A stretch of DNA of 64,000 bases, from contig JAIOAU010000011.1 in NCBI GenBank assembly GCA_019873655.1, positions 20,299 to 84,298 on the forward strand, read 5' to 3'. Source of the stretch: Chloroflexota bacterium (GTDB lineage Bacteria > Chloroflexota > Anaerolineae > Anaerolineales > Villigracilaceae). Both the position numbers and the translations under genes were made by a program. Under the pieces are notes generated by a model. The model saw only the letters and a program-made list of their open reading frames with translations. It ran no database searches and had not been told where the DNA came from. Positions 52,143 to 61,300 of the stretch are shown piece after piece; the first letter of the stretch is position 1, and every line of letters starts with the position of its first letter.

Positions 52143-52158
52143 TGTGCGATTTCTCACA
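52143..52158. promoter_or_regulatory. CRP/FNR-like palindrome upstream of the hydrogenase operon
   Basis: TGTG, 8 nt, CACA (full site TGTGCGATTTCTCACA), about 82-97 bp before the operon start. It matches the spacing of the CRP consensus TGTGA-N6-TCACA with one mismatch. Confidence 0.45.
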
Positions 52159-52282
52159 AAGTATGGGGTGAAATTCATCCCCTCTCCTAGCCGTAGATTG
52201 TCATGTTTCTATGCGGCTCGCCGGCGTGACCCTGCGCCGGCCCGCGGCTGCGCGCGTCCGCTTTTTTTCTGGCGCGGACGTG

Positions 52283-52291
52283 TGGTATAAT
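52283..52291 (+). promoter_or_regulatory. Extended -10 promoter of tRNA-His
   Basis: TGG followed by TATAAT, 13 nt before the tRNA. No clear -35 box is visible. Confidence 0.65.
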
Positions 52292-52303
52292 CGCCCCGCT
52301 CGC

Positions 52304-52376
52304 GGTGCCTGTAGCTCAATGGCAGAGCACTTGACTGTGGATCAAGGTGTTGTGGGTTCGACCCCCATCAGGCACC
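52304..52376 (+). tRNA. tRNA-His (anticodon GTG)
   Basis: A 72-nt cloverleaf plus G-1. The acceptor is GTGCCTG/CAGGCAC with discriminator C. The D arm is GCTCAATGGCAGAGC. The anticodon stem CTTGA/TCAAG has loop CTGTGGA (anticodon GTG). The T arm is GTGGG TTCGACC CCCAT. The base at 52304 is the G-1 that pairs with the discriminator C, which identifies it as histidine-specific. CCA is not encoded. Confidence 0.95.
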
Positions 52377-52672
52377 CCTGAAGGACCTCCCGGCTGGGGG
52401 GTCTTTTTTCGATCAAGGGTTGTCCCCTACGGGGATGCTATGGGTTCGACCCCCATCAGGCACCCCTGAAGGACCTCCCGGCTGGGGGGTCTTTTTTCGA
52501 TCAAGGGTTGTCCCCTACGGGGATGCTATGGGTTCGACCCCCATCAGGACCCCTGAAGGACCTCCTCGCTGGGGGGTCTTTTTTCGATCAAGGGTTGTCC
52601 CCTACGGGGATGCTATGGGTTCGACCCCCATCAGGCACCCCTGAAGGACCTCCCCGCTGGGGGTCTTTTTTT
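52357..52672 (+). repeat. Tandem array of tRNA-His 3' end plus terminator plus mini-hairpin (88 bp x about 3.6)
   Basis: The element TTCGACCCCCATCAGG recurs at 52357, 52445, 52533 and 52620; periods are 88, 88 and 87 bp (one base is missing in copy 3). Each unit carries the last 20 nt of tRNA-His. Next is an intrinsic terminator (GACCTCCC/GGGGGGTC with T6), then ATCAAGG-GTTGT derived from the anticodon stem and variable arm. Last is an insertion CCC-C(TACG)G-GG followed by ATGCTA. Architecture is the same as the tRNA-Asn array. Open frames across it are fortuitous. Confidence 0.95.
52384..52409 (+). terminator. Intrinsic terminator of tRNA-His (repeated in each array unit)
   Basis: An 8-bp stem GACCTCCC/GGGGGGTC with a GGCT loop (one G-T pair) and six T. 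It recurs every 88 bp. Confidence 0.85.
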
Positions 52673-52768
52673 CTCGAGGGATGTTCTCGACGCTCATCTT
52701 TTGAGCAAACGAATGAAGAACCTCTCTCTGGCAGGATGCGATACAATTGGAAAAGAAAGGAGCCGTCT

Positions 52769-54097
52769 ATGACTCGTCGCCTCTTTGCCCTGTTTCTTTT
52801 GAGCCTCGTTCTGGCAGCCTGCGCGCCCGCCGCGCCGACGCCGCTGCCGACCCCCACGATCGCCCCGACGCCCGTGCCGGATGTGCTTTATGTTGATCCC
52901 AGCCGCGATTTGGGCGAGATCAGCCCGTATGTCCTCGGCTCGAACTACGGCCCGATGCACACCGTCCCGCCCGACATGCTGCCCTGGGCGCTCGAATCGG
53001 GCATCACCGCTCTGCGCTTCCCCGGCGGCGCATGGGGGGATTCGGTGGACATCCAGCCGTTCCAGATCGATCAATTCATGGCCTTTTGCGAGCAGATGGG
53101 CGCCATCCCGACCATCAGCGTCCGCCTGCTCGGCGGGACGCCCGAAGCGGCTGCGGCGCTGGTGCGTTACACCAACATCGAGAAAGACTACAACGTGGTT
53201 TACTGGTCCATCGGCAATGAGCCGACTCTCTATGAGGAGCAGACCGGCGAGCCGTATGATACCGTCCGCTTCAACGCCGAGTGGCGGGCGATTGCCGAGG
53301 CCATGCTGCGCGTGGACCCCGACATTCAGTTGATGGGCCCCGAACTGCACCAGTGGGGGACCGATTACGCCTCTACCCCAAAGGACTCGGCCGGCCGCGA
53401 TTGGATGACCGAGTTCCTGCGCGCCAACGGCGACCTGGTGGACGTGGTCACCGTCCATCGGTATCCCCTCTGGCGGCCCGGCGGGCAGATGGTCACCATC
53501 CCGGAGATGCGGGCCAACACCCAGGAGTGGACCGACCTGGTCGTCTATTTGCGCAGCCTGATTTGGGAGATCACCGGCCGCGACCTGCCGATCGCCTTCA
53601 CCGAGGTCAACTCCTCGCCGACCGCCGTCATGATGGGCGAGGCGACCCCCGACTCGTACTACAACGCCATCTGGTATGCGGATGTCTTGGGGCAGTTGAT
53701 GACGCAGCATGTCTTCATGGTCAACCAGTGGGTTCTGTCCCAGCGCAGCACCGGGCTGGGCCTGTTCTACGGCAGCCAGATTCGCCCCACGTATTACACT
53801 TTCCGCATGTACCAGCACTTTGGGGAGCGCCTGGTGTATTCGTCTTCGGGGCTGCAGGATATTTCGATCTATGCCGCCCGCCGCGAGGACGGCGCGCTGA
53901 CGCTGATGGTCATCAACCTGGGCGATGAGCCGCAGACCGCCCGTTTGCAGATCGTCGGCCTGACGCCCACCCAGGCCGAGGTCTGGCGTCTCGACCATAG
54001 CCACAACGCCGAGAGCCTGGGCGTCCAGCCCATCCCCGCCGACGGCCGACTCGAGTTGCCGGAGCAATCGGTCACGTTGTATATCCTCGCGCCCTGA
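52769..54097 (+). CDS. Clan-A glycoside hydrolase lipoprotein
   Basis: A 442-residue lipoprotein (lipobox VLAAC, Cys at 17) with a Pro/Thr linker and a TIM-barrel catalytic domain. The predicted acid/base Glu is E151 in YWSIGNEPT, and the nucleophile is E279 in AFTEVNSS, the arrangement of clan GH-A (similar to GH39, GH51 or GH30 enzymes). A small beta domain closes the protein (LTLMVINLGDEPQTARLQI). The ATG after AAAGGAGCC is used; the longer frame enters the tRNA array. It is exported and so acts on extracellular sugar polymers. The substrate (arabinoside, xyloside or other) is unknown. Confidence 0.85.
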   Translation: MTRRLFALFLLSLVLAACAPAAPTPLPTPTIAPTPVPDVLYVDPSRDLGEISPYVLGSNYGPMHTVPPDMLPWALESGITALRFPGGAWGDSVDIQPFQIDQFMAFCEQMGAIPTISVRLLGGTPEAAAALVRYTNIEKDYNVVYWSIGNEPTLYEEQTGEPYDTVRFNAEWRAIAEAMLRVDPDIQLMGPELHQWGTDYASTPKDSAGRDWMTEFLRANGDLVDVVTVHRYPLWRPGGQMVTIPEMRANTQEWTDLVVYLRSLIWEITGRDLPIAFTEVNSSPTAVMMGEATPDSYYNAIWYADVLGQLMTQHVFMVNQWVLSQRSTGLGLFYGSQIRPTYYTFRMYQHFGERLVYSSSGLQDISIYAARREDGALTLMVINLGDEPQTARLQIVGLTPTQAEVWRLDHSHNAESLGVQPIPADGRLELPEQSVTLYILAP

Positions 54098-54143
54098 CCG
54101 AGACGCGGCGCGCCTCCGGCCAGGATGAGACTCGGGAGAAAAA

Positions 54144-56237
54144 ATGGCCTATTTTGCGATTTGCATTTTCCTTTCGGCGTTCTTGCTTTTTCAGGTGCAG
54201 CCGATGATCGGGCGTTACATCCTGCCCTGGTTCGGCGGGACGCCGGCGGTCTGGTCAACGGTGATGTTGTTCTTCCAGGTGCTGTTGACCGGCGGCTACG
54301 CGTACGCCAACTGGCTGATTCGCCCCGGGCGGCGGCGCGAGGTCGTCCACCTCGTCCTGTTGGGGATTTCGGCGGCGCTGATGATCGTCCTCGGACTGAC
54401 GTGGAGATCGCCGATCACCCCCAGCGCGGCCTGGAAGCCGGCGGCGGATGTGTTTCCGGTTTGGGAAATTTTCAAACTGCTGGTTGTTTCGGTCGGTTTG
54501 CCCTATTTCCTGCTTTCGTCCAACAGTCCGTTGATGCAGGCCTGGTTTCACCGCCGCTTTCCGGCCAGGACGGCCTACCGTCTGTACGCGCTCTCGAACA
54601 TCGGCTCGTTTCTGGCCTTGATCAGTTATCCCGTCCTGATCGAACCGTATTTGCGTCTGTCCGAACAGGGCTGGATGTGGTCGGCGCTGTACCTGGTCTA
54701 CGCCGGGCTGGCCGGCTACGGGGCGCTGCGCGCCTTGCGCGGCGAACCGGCCGCGGGTCCGGACGAGGCGCCGGCGGCCCCCTCGCAGGCCGCGCCGCGT
54801 CCGGAGGGACGTCTCTATCTCCTGTGGATTTTGCTAGCCGCGACGGCTTCGATTCTCCTCCTGGCGGTGACCAGTCACATCACCCAGGAGGTGGCGGTCA
54901 TTCCTTTCCTGTGGGTCCTGCCGCTGACGATTTATCTCCTGACCTTCATCCTTGCCTTTTCGGGCGAGGGGTGGTACTCGCGCCAGGCCTTTCTGGTCTT
55001 GATGTTCATCGCCGCCGTGTTGTATGGCTGGGCGCTGGTCTCGGCGGCTACGCTCAGCATTCTGACTCAGATTGCCATCTACGCCTTTATCCTGTTCGTC
55101 GGCTGCATGGTCTGTCACGGCGAACTCTACCGCCTGCGGCCCCATCCGGCGCACTTGACCTCGTTCTATCTGATGGTTTCGATCGGCGGCGCGCTGGGAG
55201 GCATTTTCATCAACTTCGCGGCTCCTTTCCTTTTCGAGGGGTACTGGGAGATGCCGCTCGGTTTCGTGTTGTGCTGGCTGCTCTTCCTGGCGGTGACGCT
55301 GGCGCGCCCCCAGCCGGTCCGCCGCCGGGCGCTGTTTCTGCTCAATAATGTATTGATGCTCAGCGGCCTCTTGATTGCCGGCGCTCTGGCTTTTCAATAC
55401 ATTCGCGCCGACTTGAGGGGCTCGCTGTATGCCGAGCGCAATTTCTACGGCGTGGTGCGGGTGCGCCTCGCCGGCGAGGAGGGCGGCCCCCTCGACCGCA
55501 CCATCTTGATCCACGGCATCACCATTCATGGGGCGCAATTCCTCGACCCACCACGCCGCGACCAGCCGACGATGTACTTTAGCGAAACCTCCGGCGCGGG
55601 CGTGGCCCTGCGCGCCTATCCGCGTCGGCCGGAGGGGCTGCGCGTGGGCGTCCTGGGGCTGGGAATCGGCACCCTGGCGGCGTACGGCCAGCCGGGCGAT
55701 GTCTTCCGCTTCTACGAAATCAACCCGGCGGTCATCTCGCTGGCCGAGGGGCAAGGGGGCTATTTCACCTTCTTGCAGGACAGCCCGGCGACGATCGAAA
55801 TCGTCCCCGGCGACGCCCGGCTCTCGCTGGAGGCCGAACTGACCGGCGGCGGTTCGCAGGCCTACGATTTGCTTGCCCTGGATGTCTTCTCCAGCGATTC
55901 GATCCCCGTCCATTTGCTGGATCGAGAGGCCTTCGAACTCTACCTCCAGCACTTACAGCCGGAGGGGATGCTCCTGGTGCACATCTCCAACCGTCACCTC
56001 GACCTCGTGCCGGTCGTCTGGACCCTGGCCGACCACTTCGGCCTCTCCATCGTCCTGATCGACGATCCTGGCGGCCGGCCGGCTGTTTCGCGCTCGTTGT
56101 GGGCGCTGCTGGCCCGCGACCCGGCTCTGCTGGACCTCCCGGCTATCCAGGCTCGGGCGATGCCGATGGAAGGTTACACAACCTCTATCCGCCTCTGGAC
56201 GGATGATTACAGCAATCTGTTTCAGATCTTGAAGTAA
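54144..56237 (+). CDS. Membrane protein with C-terminal spermidine-synthase-like domain
   Basis: A 697-residue protein. Residues 1-430 hold about ten hydrophobic segments (FLSAFLLFQVQPMIGRYILPWFGGTPAVWSTVMLFFQVLLTGGYAYA typical of the first two). From about 435 a soluble Rossmann domain of the spermidine-synthase type follows (LRVGVLGLGIGTLAAY, FYEINPAVISLA, VPGDARLSLEAEL, YDLLALDVFSSDSIPVHLL). This matches the widespread fused membrane/polyamine-synthase-like proteins. Aminopropyl transfer is not proven, because such fusions can lack it. A CGGGAGAAAAA sequence precedes the ATG. A strong hairpin follows the gene. Confidence 0.85.
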   Translation: MAYFAICIFLSAFLLFQVQPMIGRYILPWFGGTPAVWSTVMLFFQVLLTGGYAYANWLIRPGRRREVVHLVLLGISAALMIVLGLTWRSPITPSAAWKPAADVFPVWEIFKLLVVSVGLPYFLLSSNSPLMQAWFHRRFPARTAYRLYALSNIGSFLALISYPVLIEPYLRLSEQGWMWSALYLVYAGLAGYGALRALRGEPAAGPDEAPAAPSQAAPRPEGRLYLLWILLAATASILLLAVTSHITQEVAVIPFLWVLPLTIYLLTFILAFSGEGWYSRQAFLVLMFIAAVLYGWALVSAATLSILTQIAIYAFILFVGCMVCHGELYRLRPHPAHLTSFYLMVSIGGALGGIFINFAAPFLFEGYWEMPLGFVLCWLLFLAVTLARPQPVRRRALFLLNNVLMLSGLLIAGALAFQYIRADLRGSLYAERNFYGVVRVRLAGEEGGPLDRTILIHGITIHGAQFLDPPRRDQPTMYFSETSGAGVALRAYPRRPEGLRVGVLGLGIGTLAAYGQPGDVFRFYEINPAVISLAEGQGGYFTFLQDSPATIEIVPGDARLSLEAELTGGGSQAYDLLALDVFSSDSIPVHLLDREAFELYLQHLQPEGMLLVHISNRHLDLVPVVWTLADHFGLSIVLIDDPGGRPAVSRSLWALLARDPALLDLPAIQARAMPMEGYTTSIRLWTDDYSNLFQILK

Positions 56238-56271
56238 GACTCTTACGCTGGCGCAACTGGCGGGAGCAAAG

Positions 56272-56300
56272 AGCCCCGATCTCTCCGAGAGACCGGGGCT
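56272..56300 (+). terminator. Hairpin after the membrane spermidine-synthase-like gene
   Basis: AGCCCCG and CGGGGCT pair around an inner TCTCTC/GAGAGA stem; TTTCTGG follows. Confidence 0.65.
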
Positions 56301-56404
56301 TTCTGGTTTTGTCCAGCGCATTCGGGGGCCAGCGACCTGCTCCAACCTCTTGCTTCGTCGGGGGCTTACCTGCTTTGTCGGGGGAAGCGTCAACGAAGAA
56401 GCAA

Positions 56405-56433
56405 GGGGCTGCCCCATCGTTTGGGACAGCCCC
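56405..56433 (-). terminator. Hairpin after the aldo/keto reductase gene
   Basis: GGGGCTG pairs with CAGCCCC, with an inner CCC/GGG. It lies 31 bp past the stop of the minus-strand reductase gene. Confidence 0.55.
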
Positions 56434-56463
56434 GATGTTTTGGACCGCCTCTCTCGAGACGTT

Positions 56464-57402
56464 TCACCCCTTGGCAATTTTGTCGCTGGCCTCGTCCAGG
56501 GCGCGGATCTCTTCGGGGGTCAATCTCCAGCCGAGGGCGCCGGCGTTCTGGGCGGCCTGGGCGGCGTTTTTGGCTCCCGGGATGGGCAGCGTTCCTTTGC
56601 AGATCGTCCAGTTGAGGGCCACCTGGGCGGGGGTCTTGCCGCCGTGTCCCTGGCCGATTTCGGTCATCAGGGCGAGCAGCGACGGCAGGTCTTTCAGCAC
56701 CCGGCCGTATTCGCCGGCGCGCAGACCGGGCGGAGGCGACTCGGGGCCGTACTTGCCGGTCAGCATGCCCTTGGCCAGCGGACTGTAAGCAATCAGCCGC
56801 ACGCCGAGTTCGCGGCAGCGTTCCAGCAGGCCGTTCTTCTCCACGCGTCGGTCGAGGAGATGATATTCGACCTGGTTAGAGGCCAGCGGAATATCGTACT
56901 TGGCCAGCACGCTGTAGGCGCGCTGCATTTGCTGTTTGTCGTAATTCGACACGCCCACCGCGAGGGTCAGCCCGGCCTTGACCGCCAGGGCCAGCCCTTC
57001 TACATAGGTTTCGATGGGGACGATGGGCGAGGGCCAGTGAATCTGATAGAGGTCCACTCGCTCCAGGCCGAGGCGTTCCAGGCTGTGACGCAGGGCGCGC
57101 ACCACGCTGTTTCTGCTCAACCGCCAGGGGAAAGGCAGGAATTTCGTCGCCACCTGCACCGGCTGCCCGGCCTGGCGGATGAATTGGCCCAGGTAGCGCT
57201 CGGAGCGGCCGTTGCCGTAGATTTCGGCGGTATCCACCAGCGTCACGCCCGCATCCAGCGAGGCGCGGAAAGCGGCGGCGATGTCATCCTCGCCGTAGCC
57301 GCGGCCGAAGTGCCAAAAGGTCCGGTCGCCCCACGCCCAGGCCCCCAGCCCCATTTCGGCGTCATGGAGGAACTTTACCGAATCAGGAATCTGATCGTTC
57401 AT
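56464..57402 (-). CDS. Aldo/keto reductase
   Basis: A 312-residue TIM-barrel NAD(P)H-dependent oxidoreductase. The catalytic tetrad is intact: D57, Y62 (VDTAEIYGNG), K87 (ATKFLPF) and H122 (YQIHWP). Typical cofactor motifs GVSNYDKQQM and PIPGAKNAAQAAQN follow. The start is the ATG after GGGAGAAAACC rather than the opening at 57441. The physiological substrate is unknown. It is divergent from rnc and has its own terminator. Confidence 0.93.
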   Translation of the reverse strand: MNDQIPDSVKFLHDAEMGLGAWAWGDRTFWHFGRGYGEDDIAAAFRASLDAGVTLVDTAEIYGNGRSERYLGQFIRQAGQPVQVATKFLPFPWRLSRNSVVRALRHSLERLGLERVDLYQIHWPSPIVPIETYVEGLALAVKAGLTLAVGVSNYDKQQMQRAYSVLAKYDIPLASNQVEYHLLDRRVEKNGLLERCRELGVRLIAYSPLAKGMLTGKYGPESPPPGLRAGEYGRVLKDLPSLLALMTEIGQGHGGKTPAQVALNWTICKGTLPIPGAKNAAQAAQNAGALGWRLTPEEIRALDEASDKIAKG

Positions 57403-57584
57403 GGTTTTCTCCCGACCGAGAATTTTTGATAAGGGGGACAACGAGCCGATTTTATCACAGTCTGCCTTGCGGGGTAGTCATCCGACTCGAATCCGGTTAC
57501 AATCGGTGGGCATGGAACGCGGCGAATGCGAGCCTCCGTCCGGCCTGGCGGGGTCTGGCGTTCCCTGAGTTCCGGGAGGTTGGC

Positions 57585-58313
57585 ATGGACGTTCACCCGG
57601 CAGGGGAATCCGAAGAATCCCCCTCCGCCCTTGCCCGCAGGCTGGGGCTTCCTTTCGATGACGTTTTCCTCCTGACTCGGGCGCTGACTCATCGTTCGTA
57701 CGTGAATGAGCATCCCGATACGCTGGAGGACAACGAACGCCTGGAATTCCTGGGCGACGCGGTGCTGGATTTCGTCGTCGGCGCCTGGCTGTACAATCAT
57801 TTCCCCGAAATGAGCGAGGGCGAACTGACCCGCATGCGCTCGGCGCTGGTCTGCACCGAGCAGTTGGCCGAGTTCGCCCGCCGCCTGAACCTCGGGCCGG
57901 CGATGCGCCTGGGACGCGGCGAAGCCCAGGCGGGAGGGCGCGACCGCCCGGTCTTGTTGTGCGCCACCTTCGAGGCTCTCATCGGCGCTCTCTATCTGAA
58001 GACCGACATCGAAACCGTCCAGCGTTTCATCGCCCCTCTCCTGGAGCAGGCCAGCGACCGGGTCCTCTTGCAGCCGGACCTGTACGACCCCAAGAGCCGC
58101 TTGCAGGAATGGTCGCAGTCTCGCCGCCTGGGGATTCCGTCTTACGTCACCGTAAACGTGGATGGCCCCGACCATGAACGCACCTTCGAGGTCGAGGTGC
58201 GCATCGGCGCTCAGGTCTATGGCCGCGGGCGCGGACGCAGCAAACAGGAGGCCGCCCGCAACGCCGCCCAGCGCGCCATCGAAGTCCTGGAGCGCGCCGG
58301 CGAACTCCCTTGA
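57585..58313 (+). CDS. rnc: Ribonuclease III
   Basis: A 242-residue double-strand RNA endonuclease for rRNA and mRNA processing. The catalytic signature is NERLEFLGDAVLDFVVGAWLY (about 48-68), and the second metal-binding Glu lies in LCATFEALIGALYL. A C-terminal dsRNA-binding domain (about 168-238) is complete: DPKSRLQEWSQSR...GRGRGRSKQEAARNAAQRAIEVL. The ATG after GGGAGGTTGGC is used; the open frame to 57426 is unsupported. smc follows 54 bp after the stop, a common bacterial neighbour. Confidence 0.96.
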   Translation: MDVHPAGESEESPSALARRLGLPFDDVFLLTRALTHRSYVNEHPDTLEDNERLEFLGDAVLDFVVGAWLYNHFPEMSEGELTRMRSALVCTEQLAEFARRLNLGPAMRLGRGEAQAGGRDRPVLLCATFEALIGALYLKTDIETVQRFIAPLLEQASDRVLLQPDLYDPKSRLQEWSQSRRLGIPSYVTVNVDGPDHERTFEVEVRIGAQVYGRGRGRSKQEAARNAAQRAIEVLERAGELP

Positions 58314-58367
58314 CCGTTGGCGTTTTTCGACGCCCCATTTCTCACCAGAAGTCATTCTCTTTCGATT

Positions 58368-61300
58368 ATGCCTCTTCGCCTCAAATCGCTCGAATTGCAC
58401 GGGTACAAAACCTTCGCCGGCAAGACCTGCTTCGAATTCGCCGGCGGCGTGACGGCCATCGTCGGCCCGAACGGCTCGGGCAAATCCAACATCGCCGACG
58501 CCTTGCGCTGGGTGCTGGGCGAACAATCCTACAGTCTGCTGCGCGCCAAGAAAACCGAGGACATGATCTTCTCCGGCTCGGATCAGCGGCCGCGCGCCGG
58601 CATGGCCTCGGCCACTATCGTCTTCGACAACGCCGACGGCTGGCTGCCGGTGGATTTCTCCGAGGTGGCGCTGACCCGCCGCGCCTACCGCGACGGGCGC
58701 AATGAGTATCTGCTCAACGGCCAGCAGGTGCGTCTGCGCGACATCAACGAATTGCTGGCGCAGTCGGGGCTTTCGGAGCGGACGTACACGATCCTCGGTC
58801 AGGGATTGGTGGACGCCTCGCTGGCGCTCAAGGCCGATGAGCGCCGCCGTCTGTTCGAGGAAGCCGCCGGAATCGGCCTCTACCGGGCGCGGCGCGAAGA
58901 GACCCTCCGCCGCCTCGAAACCACCCGCCGCAACCTCGACCGGGTGCTGGACATCCTCGCCGAACTGGAGCCGCGCTTGCGCAGCCTGGAACGCCAGGCC
59001 AGGCGCGCCCAGGAATACGCCCAGATTCAGGCCGACCTGCGCCTCCTGCTCCTGGACTGGTACGGTTTTCACTGGCACCGCGCCCAGCGCGAACTGGTGG
59101 AAACGCGGGCGGTGGCGGCCGAATACGAGGCCAGACTGCAGGAGGCGCGTCAGGCTCATCAGGCGGTGCGGCAGGAGGTGGCCGCTTTCCGCGACCGCCT
59201 GCAGGGACTGCGCGCCCGCCTCAATTCCTGGCACCGCCAGTCGGCGCAGTTGCACACCCAGCGCGAAACGCTCAGCCGCGACCTGGCCGTGCTCGACGAG
59301 CGCCGCCGCGCCCTGGTCGAGAACCGCGAGCGCAGCCGCAGCGAACATGCCCGCCTGGAAGAGGAGTTGCGCCTGAGCAGCGAGCGCCTGGCCGAGGCCG
59401 CCGCCGAGGTGGAACGGCTGCAGGCCGAGGCCGAGGAGGCCCGCCTCCAGATGGCCGCCGCTCAGCAGGCGCTGGAGGCGCGTCAGGACGAGATCGCCGG
59501 CCAGGAAGCGGAACTCGAGGCGGCCCGCAGACGTTTGGGCGAACTGGAAGCCCGTCAGGCGCAGGCGCAAGCCCGCCTGGAGGAGTTGGCCCGCCGGGCG
59601 GCCGAACAGGCCGAGAAGTTGACTGCTGCCGAGGCGGCGCTGGTCCAGGCCGAGGCCGAAGCGCGCGCCGCCGAGACGGCCCACGCCGCCGCCCAGACCG
59701 CCGCGGCGCGTTGCGAGGCCGAATTGCAGCAGGCGCTGGCCGCCTTGCAGGCCGCCGAGCAAAAGGCGGCCGAACAAGAGACAGCGTTGCGCCGTCAGCA
59801 GGAGGAACGCGCCGCCCGGGCCGCCGAGCGCAGCCGTCTGCAGGCGCAGTTGCAGGTGCTGGAACAGGCCGAGCAGTCGCTGACGGGCTACGCCGACGGC
59901 GCTCGCCGCTTGCTGGAGGCGGCGCATCAGTCCCGCTTGAGCGGGGCGCGCGGCGCTCTATTTGCCGCTTTGGAGGTCCCCGCTGAACTGGAGGAGGCGA
60001 TCGCCGCCGCCCTGGGCGAGTACCTGGATGCGGTGTTGTTCGAGTCCGGGGCGCAGACCGAACAGGCGCTGACCTTGTTCGAGGCCGAAGCGCCCGGCCG
60101 GGCGGCGATTCTGCCGCTCGAATGGCTCTCGCCCCCCGAACCGCTTTCGGCTCCGGCCGACCCCGACTGCCTGGGCGTGGCGGCGGACCTGGCGCGGGCG
60201 CCGGCCGAACTGCGCCCGGCCCTGGATTTGCTCCTCGGCCAGGTGTTGATCGTGCGCGACCGGCGGGCGGCGCGGCGGCTGTTGGCCGGTCTGCCGGCCT
60301 CGGCCCGGGCGGTGACGCTGCGCGGCGAGGTCTTCAGCGCCGCGGGGCCGATCCTGGCCGGGAAGCCGGCGCGGGCGGCGGTGCTGGCCCGGCCGCGTCA
60401 GCGCCGCGAAGCGCAGGAGGCGCTGGCTTCGATCGAGCGTGAAATGACGGCGCTGGACCTGCGTCTTCAGAAGATGGACGAAGAACTGGAGGCAGCCCGC
60501 CGGCAGGCGGCGGAGCGCGCTCAGGCGGCGCAGGAGAAACGTCGCAGCCTGGATCAGGCGCGGGCGGAGGAGCAGCAGGCCCGGCTGCGGCTGGAGACGG
60601 CCCGCCGCGAGCGTCAGTGGCAGGAAAATCATCGTCTCCAGTTGCGGGCCGAGATCGAGGCCGCCCAGGCGGAACGTCAGCGCGCCGAGGAGACCCTCGC
60701 GGCCGGCGCGGCCGAGGCCGAAGCGACGCGACGCCTCATCCAGTCGGGCAGCCTGGCGCTGGCGGCGCTGACGCTGGAGGAATTTCAGACCCAGGCGGCC
60801 CACTGGCGAACCCGTTTGGCGGTCGCCGAGCGCGCCCTGGAAGACGCCCGCGCCCGCCAGGCCGAGCGGTCGCAGGCGGTCAGCCGCCTGGAAGAGGCGT
60901 TGGCGGCCGAGGAAAAGCGTCGTCTGGAGTTCGAGGCGGCGCTGACGGAACTGGAATCGCAGCGCGAGGCGCTGCGCGCCCAGGAAGCCGGTCTGCACAC
61001 CCAACTGGAGGCGCTGCGGGCGTTGATCGAACCGGCCGAAAAAGACCTGGAAACGGCCGAGGCGCAGGAAATCGAATTACAAAATCGGGAGGCCGAGAGC
61101 CAGCAAAACCTGGCCCGCATCGAGCGCCAATACGCCCAAATTCAACTCGATCTGAGTCGCCGCCAGGAGGCGCTGGAGAATTTGCGTCAACGCATCGAAG
61201 ACGATTTCGGGCTGGTGGCTTTCGAGTACACGCCTTCGGTGGAAGGCCCCGTGCCCCTGCCGTTCGAGGGGATGGTCAGCCAGTTGCCGGTCCTGACCGA

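Noticed and set aside
52420..52768. Open frame through the tRNA-His array into the glycosidase gene
   Set aside because: It is the repeat translated; the glycosidase has its own ribosome-binding site and lipoprotein signal peptide at 52769.
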